A DNA stretch of 64,000 bases from PALSA-350 sp963826875 (GCA_963826875.1 CAWGYP010000023.1:434001-498000); one strand, 5' to 3'; positions 34,438 through 43,784 are shown, counted from the first letter of the stretch. Program-made: numbers and translations. The notes: generated by a model not told the origin, from the letters alone.

Positions 34438-34638
34438 ATGACGAAGCCTTCTGATCTGGTGCAGGGCACGCTTGACTTGCTCATCCTCAAAATCATCAGC
34501 CTCCAACCAATGCACGGATGGGCGATTGCTCAGCGGATTCAACAGCTCTCAAGCGATGTTCTTCGCGTCAATCAGAGCGCGCTCTATCCCGCCTTACATC
34601 GTTTGGAGCATCAAGGAGCGCCAAGCTTTCTTGGATGA
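34438..34638 (+). pseudogene. truncated PadR-family regulator
   Basis: The 66 codons encode the PadR winged-helix core: DLVQGTLDLLILKII, MHGWAIAQRIQQLSSDVLRVNQSALYPALHRLEHQG. Normal members continue with GW and a C-terminal dimerisation helix, but here the frame runs into APSFLG and stops. The ADOP permease usually found downstream is absent, and a secreted TonB-C-like gene begins in another frame over its stop. A deletion that removed the C-terminal third of PadR and the permease is the simplest reading. Whether the stub still binds DNA is unknown. Confidence 0.75.
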
Positions 34639-35968
34639 GTCGGTCGCCCAGAGGGAGCCCTACCGTGTCCACTCACGCCTGGCTTTTGCGGCATTCTCCT
34701 CAATACTCAAGCTCACGCGACGCAATGCAACGCCCCTAAGCATTGCATTGCTGTTGCTGGCGACATCCGTGCCAGCCCAACAGCTCCGGCAACCCGCGGC
34801 TACCGATGCGCAAGCAAGACAGGCAGCTATCAGCATTCTGCTTCGCGCTGAACGTTCCTATAGTCTCCTTGACACTCCGGTCGACATGCAGGCGTGGCAT
34901 TTGGCCGCAGAGGCTACCTACGACTCCCCGGATGGATTATCGCTTGGGCAGCGACACTATGAAATATTTTGGGGAGGACCCGGAAAAGTAGAGCTGATCT
35001 CCTCCGGAGATGGGATAGGGGAAACATTCTGGGAGAGTGTCGACCGCCGATTCATCACCGACGACCTACCTTCTACTCCAGATACTGCTTCCGAGAACGC
35101 CGTTTCTCTGCCGGCCGGTTCCTCCGACGATTGGAATACTCGCCACAATCTCCTCATGAATGCTTCGCTTAATCTTCTTGACAAGCTCCTGAACCCGCTC
35201 CCCTTCTACACGCCTGATACTCTCGAGAAATGGCCTGTGGTTGAAGTGGTTACAAACGAGAACGGCGACCACGAGCAATGCGCCCGGTACGCGGTGAAAG
35301 CTCCGCCTCCTGGCGGCGGAAGCGGCCAGCGGCCGCCTCTGGGTACTACGGAAACAGTCTGCATCGATGAGGACACGGGAGCGCTAAGGAGAGTCATCCA
35401 CTCATTCGGGCAGAGCTTGGTTCTATCGTCAACCTCTTACGACGACATCATTCCTTTTCAGGGCCGTTTTCTTGCAAGACACATTCGCAGCACGCGAAAT
35501 GGAAAGCTGGCGTTGGAGATTAACATCAGCAAGGCGGATGCGGTTCCGCAGCTCGCGGATGCTGACTACATGCCAACGCGCAAAACTCTACGGTGGCACA
35601 TCATGCCATATCCTCCTTCCGCCCATGTAATGGTGGCTTCTGTCCGCTCCTCCAGGTTCCTGGGTTGTAGTCGTTCCCCTTCCAATGCGGTTGCGCCAGA
35701 GGTGGCTACTGAACACCTGTTGAAGGAAACGGTCGAGCCCGGTACGCAAGCGAAAAACCAGCCTGTGAAAGGAGGGGTCGTGCTTCTTCTGACCATTGGT
35801 CCTGATGGCCAGGTTCTGGATGATAAGGTGCTTTCGACTCCCGATCCCATTCAAACCCAGACCGCGGAGCATTCCGTCGCTTCTTGGAAGTATCGGCCGT
35901 TTGTGAAGGGAAACACCGCGGAATGCGCGGAGACCACAGCATTCGTCGCGTTCTCCGCAAACAAATGA
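34631..35968 (+). CDS. secreted protein with C-terminal TonB-like domain
   Basis: About 445 residues. The hydrophobic stretch PLSIALLLLATSVPAQQ is a signal peptide, but no ATG precedes it in frame. A TTG at 34631, overlapping the truncated padR stop, is a possible start with AAGGAG 13 nt upstream. The middle region (residues about 60-350) is unassigned and has an ETVCIDEDTGALRRV strand typical of lipoprotein-carrier-like folds. The end (VVLLLTIGPDGQVLDDKVL to FVAFSANK) is a TonB C-terminal domain. The 5' end may have been altered by the deletion that truncated padR. Confidence 0.65.
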   Translation: MDESVAQREPYRVHSRLAFAAFSSILKLTRRNATPLSIALLLLATSVPAQQLRQPAATDAQARQAAISILLRAERSYSLLDTPVDMQAWHLAAEATYDSPDGLSLGQRHYEIFWGGPGKVELISSGDGIGETFWESVDRRFITDDLPSTPDTASENAVSLPAGSSDDWNTRHNLLMNASLNLLDKLLNPLPFYTPDTLEKWPVVEVVTNENGDHEQCARYAVKAPPPGGGSGQRPPLGTTETVCIDEDTGALRRVIHSFGQSLVLSSTSYDDIIPFQGRFLARHIRSTRNGKLALEINISKADAVPQLADADYMPTRKTLRWHIMPYPPSAHVMVASVRSSRFLGCSRSPSNAVAPEVATEHLLKETVEPGTQAKNQPVKGGVVLLLTIGPDGQVLDDKVLSTPDPIQTQTAEHSVASWKYRPFVKGNTAECAETTAFVAFSANK

Positions 35969-36048
35969 TCCCGTGCGGCGGCAAAACCGCATCTTTCGCA
36001 TCAAATGCGGAAAAGGAAAGCGGTGGAGAAGCCGACCCTCTATGCTCA

Positions 36049-36918
36049 TCAATGGATGTATTTGATGAGCAGCACGTCATTCCCTTTTTCTCCATAAAAC
36101 AACTCATCGACCAGATTCTTGGCCAGCAAAATCCCATACCCGCCCGGGCGAATCCCTCGCGCCTCGCGCTGCTTCTGATGACGCAAAGGATCATCCTGCG
36201 GATTGTTCGCAGCTGTATCGAGATTTTCCGCTAAAGAGAATCCTTCGCCCGGATCTTTAATGCGGATGAGCACCACGTGACGCGCGCGGAGATAGGCAAT
36301 CTCGATACGCCGTTCCGGATCAAACTTCCCGCCATGCTCCATTGCGTTGAGCAGCATTTCTCTGCTCGCTATCGCCACCTTATCCTCGTCAACTTCGGGC
36401 AAATTCAGAAACGCGCGAACGAACTGCTGCAGGCGATTGGCCGCGGATACGTCGCAGCGCACCGAAAGACGTATCCACGCATCCGTCCCGGACAGCATTT
36501 CAATCGCTTCATCCCAGGCAGGACTCTCCATCGCCAGTTGCAGCACTTCCTCCATAGCCTGTGTCGAAAGCGGCCTTGTAAAATAACTGAATGCTCCCGC
36601 GCGGATCGCGGCAATCACGTCCGCAGGCGTACTCCTGTCCGCAACAATGATCAAACGAGTATGTGGCCTGACCAGCCGTACCTTTCGAAGCAGTTCAACA
36701 TCTTCCCGGCCTGAACTGGCCCGGTCGGCGATAACAAGGTCGAAAGCGGACTTCTCCACCAGCGCGAGCGCTTCCTCGTTATCCCGCGCGCGCTCCAGCT
36801 TCCACGAAGACAGAACTGTCGACACCACACTCGTCACGGGCGAGTCTGAACACCCAACCACCAGCACCGTATTCTGCAACTGCGGATTATCGTGGGTCAT
36901 GAGAAACGCATGGACCAT
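36049..36918 (-). CDS. degenerate receiver domain fused to RsbW-like HATPase
   Basis: A 289-residue cytoplasmic protein. Residues 15-130 fold as a response-regulator receiver: the phosphoacceptor Asp is kept in DLVIADRAS, but the acidic pair after strand 1 is replaced (VLVVGCSDS) and the conserved Lys is Arg (YFTRPLS). Residues 150-285 are an HATPase_c domain of the anti-sigma kinase type, with N-box REMLLNAMEHGG, G1 DPGEGF and G2 GGYGILLAKNLVDEL. It may be a switch kinase or anti-sigma regulator in a partner-switching pathway. No sigma or STAS gene is adjacent. The start is uncertain: ATG at 36918 or 36900. Confidence 0.82.
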   Translation of the reverse strand: MVHAFLMTHDNPQLQNTVLVVGCSDSPVTSVVSTVLSSWKLERARDNEEALALVEKSAFDLVIADRASSGREDVELLRKVRLVRPHTRLIIVADRSTPADVIAAIRAGAFSYFTRPLSTQAMEEVLQLAMESPAWDEAIEMLSGTDAWIRLSVRCDVSAANRLQQFVRAFLNLPEVDEDKVAIASREMLLNAMEHGGKFDPERRIEIAYLRARHVVLIRIKDPGEGFSLAENLDTAANNPQDDPLRHQKQREARGIRPGGYGILLAKNLVDELFYGEKGNDVLLIKYIH

Positions 36919-37157
36919 GATAGTCCGATTGGGCTTGCAGGACGATTAACGTAATTCTCGAAGATGCGTAGCGCCGTCTTCATTTGTGAAGTCAACGTGG
37001 GTGAAAGTTCGATGGAGAACTTGTGGACGGGGGGTTGTAAGGACTGGCCCACCTTCCCCTAAACTGTGGCCCGACCCGGTTCACCTATTTCCCAGGAGCC
37101 GACCTCAGCGATCACACGAGCGACTTCACCTCGATTTTGCGAAACCAAATCTCCGCT

Positions 37158-38825
37158 TCACAGGCTCAGCTTAAGACTTATGAGATCCAAAGTTTCTTCT
37201 TCCTGAAAGATCATTTTTTCCGCCCTTTGCCCTCGGTGCGTGGTCCATTGCCTCACGGCGATGGCGCACGAAGCCAGAATGGCAATCAGGAGAGCCGATC
37301 GAAGCCCTGATATCAGGAACCAGGATTCAAACAATCCGGCTTGTTTTGCCAGCGGGATTCCGACGACAACGCCGCCCCACAAGCGCAGATGGAGCTCCCC
37401 TTTCCCAGGCAGATAGGAGCAGGCGAAAGGGAGCTTTGGAAGACTCAGCAGAGCAATGTCTATCAGGATGGACCCAACAATCCAAAGTGCAAGCAGATGG
37501 ACAAGCGTCGTCCATATCGGGAATTGCCAAAGTAGCACTGCAGAAATGAGCAGCCAGACGGGAATGATCGAGAGCCCAAGCAAGGTTCGCCGCACAGCTC
37601 TCACATATACGCCTGGAGCATGGATCTGGGTCAGCTGAAATATCCAATTGGCACGGAGACCAACCGGGATAGCGACCACCAGCCTAAGGCCGAGCACCGC
37701 GAAGCACAGGATCATCAAGGATGCCGTAAGATAAGGATCCGGCAACTGACTGTTCGTCGCTATCGATTCGAACCGGCTTTGAGCGATCCCCGTGAAGAAT
37801 AGTGAAACCGCCAGCCCCAGGCACAGATAAAAAGCGTAGAAGAGCCGATGCTGACGGCTGCGAAGAAGACTGCGCACGGCAAATTGGACTACAGCGGTTT
37901 CAACCGAGCTCCGGAACCGAGGCAAACCAACGACCCTGCTCCGGCCGGGAAGAATATCTGGCTGCTCGACTGCCCGCTGAAGACGCCAGAACCACGCAGA
38001 CAACAACAGCATGATCGCCAGGGTGGCGGCGATGATCAGCCCCGTCCAGGCTCTGGCCGCGAGCGAGGCAAATGCCGGCTGCATCGACCCGTTCAGTTGC
38101 TGGAACAATCCCAGAAACCAGTAGGAAGGCAGGTTTTTCAGAAGCCATTGATTGGCGGGGGCAGTCAGTGCCGGAATACTTTCAAGAGACGGTTCCAATA
38201 AGTAGCCGCCAAGCAAGAGGGTGAATGCGCAAACCTGGAGCAGCGACGACAGACGAAGAAACAGTTGCCACGGAAGCAGTAAAGCCGCCGCACCCTGTAG
38301 GCAAAGAACACAGCAGAAAATAAATGTCGCAGCGGCCGCGATGGTAGCCCAGTATGCACCGATCGCCCTGATGCCACCAAGCAAGCCCGTGCCAGGATTA
38401 CTGAAGAACAGCGGCCATACCATGCCGATGAAGCAGTTCAAGGAAATAATAGAGAAGCTGAGCACCCCGGTAAGGGCAGAAAGCTTCGCCAAAAACACCG
38501 TACGCACCCGGACCGGCAAAGGACCGAGGACCAGCAGATCGCGTCGGTCGGGAAAGGAGGATTCCCAGCTGAGGACAGCGAGCAGACCGACAATCATCAT
38601 GGTCGTCGCAATGAACAAATGCTCCATCATCCAGAGTTGAGGCTGAGGCATTCCACCACCCACGAGAACAAGCGGCGCAGTGAAGAGAACACTGATCCCG
38701 GCAAGCATTGTGGCGATTTGACCCAGCAGCCTTTGCGTATCACTATCCGGTGACAGGACTTCCAGGTCTACAACGCGAAGCCAGAACACTCGATAGAGCA
38801 CGCGAAACTGCGAGGGTTCAGGCAT
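37158..38825 (-). CDS. ABC-2-type exporter membrane protein
   Basis: A 555-residue protein with about a dozen hydrophobic segments (for example IATMLAGISVLFTAPLVLVG, FIATTMMIVGLLAVLSW, LLIAILASCAIAV). It is the likely permease of the ABC exporter whose ATPase gene overlaps it by 8 bp upstream (ATG at 38825, ATPase stop at 38818). It carries no recognised substrate domain. The 580-residue frame upstream of this ATG lies inside the ATPase gene and is not used. The substrate is unknown. Confidence 0.82.
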   Translation of the reverse strand: MPEPSQFRVLYRVFWLRVVDLEVLSPDSDTQRLLGQIATMLAGISVLFTAPLVLVGGGMPQPQLWMMEHLFIATTMMIVGLLAVLSWESSFPDRRDLLVLGPLPVRVRTVFLAKLSALTGVLSFSIISLNCFIGMVWPLFFSNPGTGLLGGIRAIGAYWATIAAAATFIFCCVLCLQGAAALLLPWQLFLRLSSLLQVCAFTLLLGGYLLEPSLESIPALTAPANQWLLKNLPSYWFLGLFQQLNGSMQPAFASLAARAWTGLIIAATLAIMLLLSAWFWRLQRAVEQPDILPGRSRVVGLPRFRSSVETAVVQFAVRSLLRSRQHRLFYAFYLCLGLAVSLFFTGIAQSRFESIATNSQLPDPYLTASLMILCFAVLGLRLVVAIPVGLRANWIFQLTQIHAPGVYVRAVRRTLLGLSIIPVWLLISAVLLWQFPIWTTLVHLLALWIVGSILIDIALLSLPKLPFACSYLPGKGELHLRLWGGVVVGIPLAKQAGLFESWFLISGLRSALLIAILASCAIAVRQWTTHRGQRAEKMIFQEEETLDLISLKLSL

Positions 38826-39591
38826 GAATAAGATCCGCGATCTGCCGCGAGATCGCAGCGGTATCCTGTTCGACCGCCAGTTGGGAGAAGATGTCCTCAA
38901 GGCTGGCGAGAGACATCAGGGCGCGCAGTTTTTCAATCGAATCGTTGGCAACAATGCGCCCGCGATGGAGTATGACGACGTGGGAACAGATGCGCTCCAC
39001 GGTCTCCAATTCATGCGAGCTGAACAGGACCACCTTGCCTCGGGCAGAGAGTTCCTGAATGAGACTGCGAAGTATCAGTGAGGTGCCAACGTCGAGCCCG
39101 GAAAAGGGTTCGTCCAGAAGTACAAGATCGGGGTTGTGCATCAGGGCGGCCGCCAGAAGCACCTTCTGGCGCATCCCTTTGGAGTAAGCAGAAATCGGCA
39201 CATCACGATCAGCATGCAGTGCGAGAAGGTGCAGCAGACCGTCAATTGTGCCGGAGATCTGGGCCGGGGGAAGCTCGCGAAGCTGAGCCACCATGACGAG
39301 ATACTCCAGGCCGCTGAGGTGGGTGTAGAGATGCGGCTCCTCGGGAACATAGCCGACACGCGTTTTCCATGCGATTGGGTCGTCGCGGATAGACTGGCCC
39401 GCAAACAGAATGTCTCCCGCATTCCATTCGATCAAGCCGGTGATCATCTTCATGGTTGTGGATTTGCCAGATCCGTTGGCCCCAAGGTAGCCGGTCACCT
39501 CTCCAGCGCGAGCTGAGAAGCTCACGTCGTCGACGGCGGGAATGCCGGAATACCGCTTGGACACGTGGCGAAGGTCAAGCGAGATTTGCAT
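38818..39591 (-). CDS. ABC transporter ATP-binding protein
   Basis: A 257-residue ATPase with Walker A GANGSGKST, Q-loop region VGYVPEEPHL, signature YSKGMRQK, Walker B LVLLDEPFSGLD and switch His in FSSHELE. The MSLASLEDIF tail is typical of ABC-2 exporters of the CcmA/YhaQ type. It is the first gene of a two-gene operon with the permease. A TTGACA promoter lies just upstream. Confidence 0.93.
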   Translation of the reverse strand: MQISLDLRHVSKRYSGIPAVDDVSFSARAGEVTGYLGANGSGKSTTMKMITGLIEWNAGDILFAGQSIRDDPIAWKTRVGYVPEEPHLYTHLSGLEYLVMVAQLRELPPAQISGTIDGLLHLLALHADRDVPISAYSKGMRQKVLLAAALMHNPDLVLLDEPFSGLDVGTSLILRSLIQELSARGKVVLFSSHELETVERICSHVVILHRGRIVANDSIEKLRALMSLASLEDIFSQLAVEQDTAAISRQIADLIHA

Positions 39592-39597
39592 ATACCC

Positions 39598-39628
39598 TAT
39601 GTAGCACTCTACTCACGACGATTGTCAA
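39598..39628 (-). promoter_or_regulatory. sigma-70-like promoter of the ABC operon
   Basis: On the minus strand TTGACA (39623-39628) is followed after 18-19 bp by CTACAT/TACATA (39598-39604), just before the ATPase ATG at 39591. gtagcactctac in the spacer is a weak inverted repeat. The transcript would be nearly leaderless. Confidence 0.35.
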
Positions 39629-39644
39629 GCAGGTTGCTATGGCA

Positions 39645-42089
39645 TTATTCGTCGCGAAGCACCGCCAGGGGATCGACGCGCGTGGCGCGGATTGCGGGTA
39701 TCAGGCTGGCCGCGAAGGACACAAGGATAAGCACCATGGTTACGGCCAAAAACGTTACCAGGTCACGGGAACTTACTCCGTAGATCATGCTGCTGACAAT
39801 GCGTCCCAGGCCCAGCGCTGCGATCAGGCCGATGGCGATGCCGGCCAGTGTGGGCTTCATGCCTTGCAGGACTACCAGGCGAGCCACATCGTGCAACGTG
39901 GCCCCGAAAGCAATGCGCAGGCCGATCTCTCGCATGCGGCGTTTTACAGAATAAGCCAGAACGCTGTAGATTCCGATCGCGCACAGCACCAGGGCGAGCA
40001 AACCGAAGATCGCCAGCAGCTGCATGTTGAAGCTGTGCTGCGTCAGGGTCTCACCGACAAAGTCTTCGAGCGTCATGACATTGTCTACGGGTACGTCTTT
40101 GTTCACGTCGTTGACAGCCCCAGTTACCGCAGCGGTGAGAGTCTGCGGCGGAGTGCTGGTGCGGACGGCGAGGAAAAGAGGGTAGGAACTCCAGGGACCG
40201 TTCGCGGAGCCGGTGGTCTGTGCAACAGGATAATAGAGAGACGCGATACCCGCGGAGCTGTCCAAACCATCCTGCTTCACATCGCCCACGACTCCGACGA
40301 CTTCGCGATCTTTATCGGGGAAAAATGAGAGCTTCAGGTGATGTCCGATAGGGCTTTGGTCCGGCCAGAACTGCTTTGCCATGGATTTGCTGATGACAAC
40401 CACCGGCGCCGAATCGCTTGTATCGTTGGCGTTGATGTCCCGCCCTTGCAGCAGAGGGATGTGCATGGCCCGGATATATCCGGGTGTGGTGACCCGGACG
40501 GATACTTCGGGTTGTTCTGACAACGCCACCACCGGATGCCCTTCGACGGCGACCGGCTGGCTTGAGCCGCCAACCAGGGGCAGATCGTCGACCGCTCCCG
40601 CAGACTCGACTCCGGGCAAGGAACGCACGCGCTGAAGCACGGCCTCGAAGAACGCGGACTCCTGCCGGGGATCGGTGAATTGCTGCTTGTTCACCAGCAC
40701 AGCAAGAGTGAGGACATTATGCTCGTCAAAGCCGGGATCCATGGTTTGTAGTTCCCAGAGGCTGCGAAGCATGAGTCCAGCTCCAATGAGCAATACCAGG
40801 GAGAGCGCCACCTCGACGGTCACCAGAGCGGAGCGGGTCTTGCTGCTTCCGGCATCCGTATCGGTGTGGCCGAGCCCTTGTTTTAGCGCATCATTCACAT
40901 CCCCCTTCGTCATGTTCCAGGCGGGCAGGAGGCCGGAGAGAATACCGGTCGCGATGGAAAGCGCGAAGGTGAAGCCAAGTACCGGGCCGCTGAGCCCGAT
41001 GTCTCCCATGCGGGGCAATTTGTCGGCAAAGAACCTGATCAATAAGTCGATGCCAAAGTGGGCGGCCATGAGGCCAAGCAAACCTCCGCATAGAGAAACG
41101 AGCAGCGATTCGCTAAGCAGTTGCAGGACGATGCGAGACCGGCTTGCGCCGATAGCAGATCGGATGGCGAGTTCTTTGCGACGCGCAAAGGTGCGGGCGA
41201 GGATGAGGTTGGCGACATTCGCGCAGGCGATCAACAGCACGAAAGCCACTGCGCCAAGCATCATGAGCAGAGCGGGACGAACGTCGCCGACTGTTTCTTC
41301 GCGGAGAGAGTTGACAACTGCACCCCAGCCCTTATCGTCATCGGGATAAGTCTCGGCGAGACGTTCAGAGATGGTGTTCATCTCTGCCTGGGCTTGGGTG
41401 AGCGTGGCGCCGGGTTTGAGCCGGGCAATGGCCTGGAAGTGGTGTTCCCCTCGTACGGATGCCTCTTTGGCCGTAAGGGCAAGCGGGGTCCACACCTGGG
41501 CGAACTCGGGCTTGGTCATCCTCGGGCCCATGACGCCGACAATGGTGTAGGGCTCTCCGTCAAAGTTGATGGGCTTGCCGACCACATTGGGGTCTGAAGC
41601 GTAGTGCGCTTGCCAGAACTTATAGCTGAGCACCACCTCGTGGCTTTTGCCGGGGCTATCTTCCTGGGGTAGGAAGGTCCGTCCGTAAAGCGGGTGAAGG
41701 CCTAGAACCGAAAAAAAATCGGCGCTTACCGGGCTAGCAGTGACGGCTTCGGGCTTCCCCGTTCCGGTCATGTCATACCGTGCGCCAGTGTAGAGCGCCA
41801 TTTGCTGGAAGACGTGGTTTTGCTTTTGCCAGTCGAGGAAGTTCGCGGCCGAGACGGCGAAGCGCGTCATTCCCGGGAAGCTTGTTTGTGGAGGAACATG
41901 CCAGACCTGCACCAGGCGATCCGCATCGGCAAAGGGCAGCGGTTCCAGCAGAACAGCATGAACAACGCTGAAGATAGCGGTGTTTGCTCCGATACCAAGC
42001 GCCATGATGCCGGCTGCCACAACGAAGAAGCCTGGGCTTTTGCGCAACCGCCTGAGGGCAAATTTCAGATCCTGCATCAACAGCGCCAT
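39645..42089 (-). CDS. FtsX/MacB-family permease of the ADOP kind, lacking the prefix domain
   Basis: An 814-residue membrane protein with TM1 FFVVAAGIMALGIGANTAIF, MacB periplasmic domain, TM2-4 with VLLIACANVANLILARTFARRKELAIRSAIGAS, a second periplasmic domain and a terminal FtsX half with YSVLAYSVKRRMREIGLRIAFGA. Unlike the two long relatives it starts directly at MALLMQDLKFALRRL and has no permease-prefix domain. The ATG at 42089 has GGAGG upstream. No PadR is adjacent. It precedes the ABC operon by 53 bp, so the ATPase at 38818 could serve it, but that operon has its own permease. Confidence 0.9.
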   Translation of the reverse strand: MALLMQDLKFALRRLRKSPGFFVVAAGIMALGIGANTAIFSVVHAVLLEPLPFADADRLVQVWHVPPQTSFPGMTRFAVSAANFLDWQKQNHVFQQMALYTGARYDMTGTGKPEAVTASPVSADFFSVLGLHPLYGRTFLPQEDSPGKSHEVVLSYKFWQAHYASDPNVVGKPINFDGEPYTIVGVMGPRMTKPEFAQVWTPLALTAKEASVRGEHHFQAIARLKPGATLTQAQAEMNTISERLAETYPDDDKGWGAVVNSLREETVGDVRPALLMMLGAVAFVLLIACANVANLILARTFARRKELAIRSAIGASRSRIVLQLLSESLLVSLCGGLLGLMAAHFGIDLLIRFFADKLPRMGDIGLSGPVLGFTFALSIATGILSGLLPAWNMTKGDVNDALKQGLGHTDTDAGSSKTRSALVTVEVALSLVLLIGAGLMLRSLWELQTMDPGFDEHNVLTLAVLVNKQQFTDPRQESAFFEAVLQRVRSLPGVESAGAVDDLPLVGGSSQPVAVEGHPVVALSEQPEVSVRVTTPGYIRAMHIPLLQGRDINANDTSDSAPVVVISKSMAKQFWPDQSPIGHHLKLSFFPDKDREVVGVVGDVKQDGLDSSAGIASLYYPVAQTTGSANGPWSSYPLFLAVRTSTPPQTLTAAVTGAVNDVNKDVPVDNVMTLEDFVGETLTQHSFNMQLLAIFGLLALVLCAIGIYSVLAYSVKRRMREIGLRIAFGATLHDVARLVVLQGMKPTLAGIAIGLIAALGLGRIVSSMIYGVSSRDLVTFLAVTMVLILVSFAASLIPAIRATRVDPLAVLRDE

Positions 42090-42236
42090 TCTGAGTGCCT
42101 CCGTCCAAGAACGGTATTTGCATTTCCAATGCCATCCATCGGGGGCCCAAAAGGCCATGTTATGCACCTTCCCACGGAGCGGACCTGTTCACCACCGATC
42201 ACAGATGTCCGGTGGTGGACATCGACCGTCTGATGT

Positions 42237-42653
42237 TTACCTGTTGGTAATCTTCAAAGATTTGCAGGGCTGGTCGTGTATCGAGGTCCACCTGGACCCA
42301 TCACGCAGAAGAGCAGTCTTTAGTGACAGCGACATGGTTCGCGGAGACTTGCCTGGGTAGGCAAACGACATCGTGTAAGGCGTTCCGGGAAAGAAAAGTC
42401 CTGCTTCGGTATGGCAATCGGAGCGCTTCGGCTTTGCACCTTGAAGCGGCTTGCAAGAGAGTTCTAGCTCGCGTATGGGAGCCTTGCCTCTGTTCATAAA
42501 ACTCACGCTGACCGTGCCCTGGTCTATCTTCCCGCCATAGAGCATGACAGGGCAGGCAATCCCCGCCTGCGAAGGCTGAACTGAAACCAGCGCTATGCAA
42601 GCACCCAGCAAAGCCCTGGCGGAATAAACACGTTTTGACCGGCGGAATTCCAT
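42237..42653 (-). CDS. small exported cysteine-containing protein
   Basis: A 138-residue protein with a signal peptide (RALLGACIALVSVQPSQAG). The mature part has four cysteines (IACPVM, LSCKPL, SDCHTE, QPCKSL) that could form two disulfides, and a beta-rich pattern (GTVSVSFMNRGKAPIRELELS) like immunoglobulin-type folds. GGGGAG lies 7 nt before the ATG. I do not recognise the family. It is 147 bp upstream of the FtsX permease on the same strand. Confidence 0.65.
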   Translation of the reverse strand: MEFRRSKRVYSARALLGACIALVSVQPSQAGIACPVMLYGGKIDQGTVSVSFMNRGKAPIRELELSCKPLQGAKPKRSDCHTEAGLFFPGTPYTMSFAYPGKSPRTMSLSLKTALLRDGSRWTSIHDQPCKSLKITNR

Positions 42654-42779
42654 ATTTGTGCTCCCCAAAATAGCCCGAGATGGCGGACAAACGTGTCATA
42701 AACAAGTAACCACCGCTCTCAAGCCGAAACGTTACCTTTTGTTTCGCAGAGTGGTATTGCTCGTCCGGCGCCCAGCAGA

Positions 42780-42816
42780 TTTACTGTGATAGTCGTCATT
42801 ACAGTAAATATTACTG
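42780..42816 (+). promoter_or_regulatory. palindromic operator before the 156-aa gene
   Basis: TTTACTGT (42780-42787) and ACAGTAAA (42801-42808) are inverted around 13 bp, and the second half-site also pairs with TTACTG at 42811, giving three half-sites in 37 bp. They lie just upstream of the ribosome site of the next gene. A dimeric repressor is likely; its identity is unknown. Confidence 0.5.
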
Positions 42817-42831
42817 AAGGAGCTTCTAGTC

Positions 42832-43302
42832 ATGAATAATTCTTTCTGCCCTGAGCCCCAAGGTATTGCCGCGGACTCTGCCCGCAAAGCGGATTCACCA
42901 TCCAACAGATTTAACATCAGCATTGAACTTTCCGCATCGAAGCGGCGCGTCACTGTCGTTGATCGCGACAAGGCCATGGAGATTCATTACTCCCACAATA
43001 CGGCCGAGGAACTGTTAAACGCGATCTCTGGTTCCCTCGGGAAGTCAGTACACTCAACCGGGAATCTCATGGATGAGAACCCCTGGCAAAAAGAGCTAAC
43101 TCGCGAGGAAAGAAAAATGGAGCATCGAGTCTCGGAACAAAAGAGTGGCTTCGCAACGCTGGAACAACTTGAAGCATGGGGATTCGATCCTGACGCAATC
43201 GCGGAGTGCCTGACAACGCAGCAGAGAAGGATGCTAATGCTGCCGCTCCAGCCTGCAAGCTTGGCGGATCGCCGCCTGGGCCGCATCACGAATCGCCTCT
43301 AA
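42832..43302 (+). CDS. hypothetical protein, 156 aa
   Basis: I do not recognise this protein. It is hydrophilic, without signal peptide or TM. A beta-strand segment (FNISIELSASKRRVTVVDRDKAMEIHY) is followed by a charged helix (QKELTREERKMEHRVSEQK) and a helical end (LEQLEAWGFDPDAIAECLTTQQRRML). AAGGAG precedes the ATG. An operator-like palindrome upstream and a strong hairpin after the stop mark it as a complete, regulated single-gene unit. Confidence 0.65.
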   Translation: MNNSFCPEPQGIAADSARKADSPSNRFNISIELSASKRRVTVVDRDKAMEIHYSHNTAEELLNAISGSLGKSVHSTGNLMDENPWQKELTREERKMEHRVSEQKSGFATLEQLEAWGFDPDAIAECLTTQQRRMLMLPLQPASLADRRLGRITNRL

Positions 43303-43331
43303 GCGACTCTTTCATCTGGCTCCGGTGTTCC

Positions 43332-43362
43332 AGAAGCCCTCCCACCTGCGGAGGGCTTCTTT
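43332..43362 (+). terminator. intrinsic terminator-like hairpin
   Basis: agaagccctcc and ggagggcttct pair perfectly (11 bp) around a 7-base loop, followed by a short TT. It ends the 156-aa gene 29 bp after its stop. Confidence 0.75.
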
Positions 43363-43784
43363 GCATCAAGGCACATAAATGCTTAGGGGTCCAACTCGAC
43401 ACTCAAAATAAAGTCAACTTGGAACATGACAAAACTCGTAAATCTGCATCTATACTGCGTGACCAAAAACCTTAACTACGGCGAATGCGCTTTATCGACT
43501 TTCCAATGCAACGCCCGCGCGTCTCACAGCGGTCACTGGCAACAAAGGTCGAATCATCGCTCTGGTCAGCCAGTATTCCTTTCGCCGATGCCAGAGATAG
43601 TTCGCTTAGTTCGCTTAGTTCGCACATTTCTACAGGCCAACCGGGGACTTATCGCGCTTATCGCGCACTTTTTTGCACCGCGACCCACATTGGAAAGGTT
43701 CACGAGAGCGCCGTTTCGCAACACCCTGGTCCGTGCTGCAACAATTCACGCGACGCTCGAAATGCATCTTGCTAGGGTGGGGCC
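43363..43784. other. intergenic region with two 9-bp tandem repeats
   Basis: No frame here has family character or a good ribosome site. It holds gttcgctta repeated nearly three times (43598-43623) and ttatcgcgc repeated about twice (43649-43670). These short tandem repeats may be slippage products or a protein-binding array before the lectin-like gene. Confidence 0.5.

Noticed and set aside
43598..43670. CRISPR-like array
   Set aside because: The repeats are 9 bp, contiguous and without spacers, and no cas gene is present.
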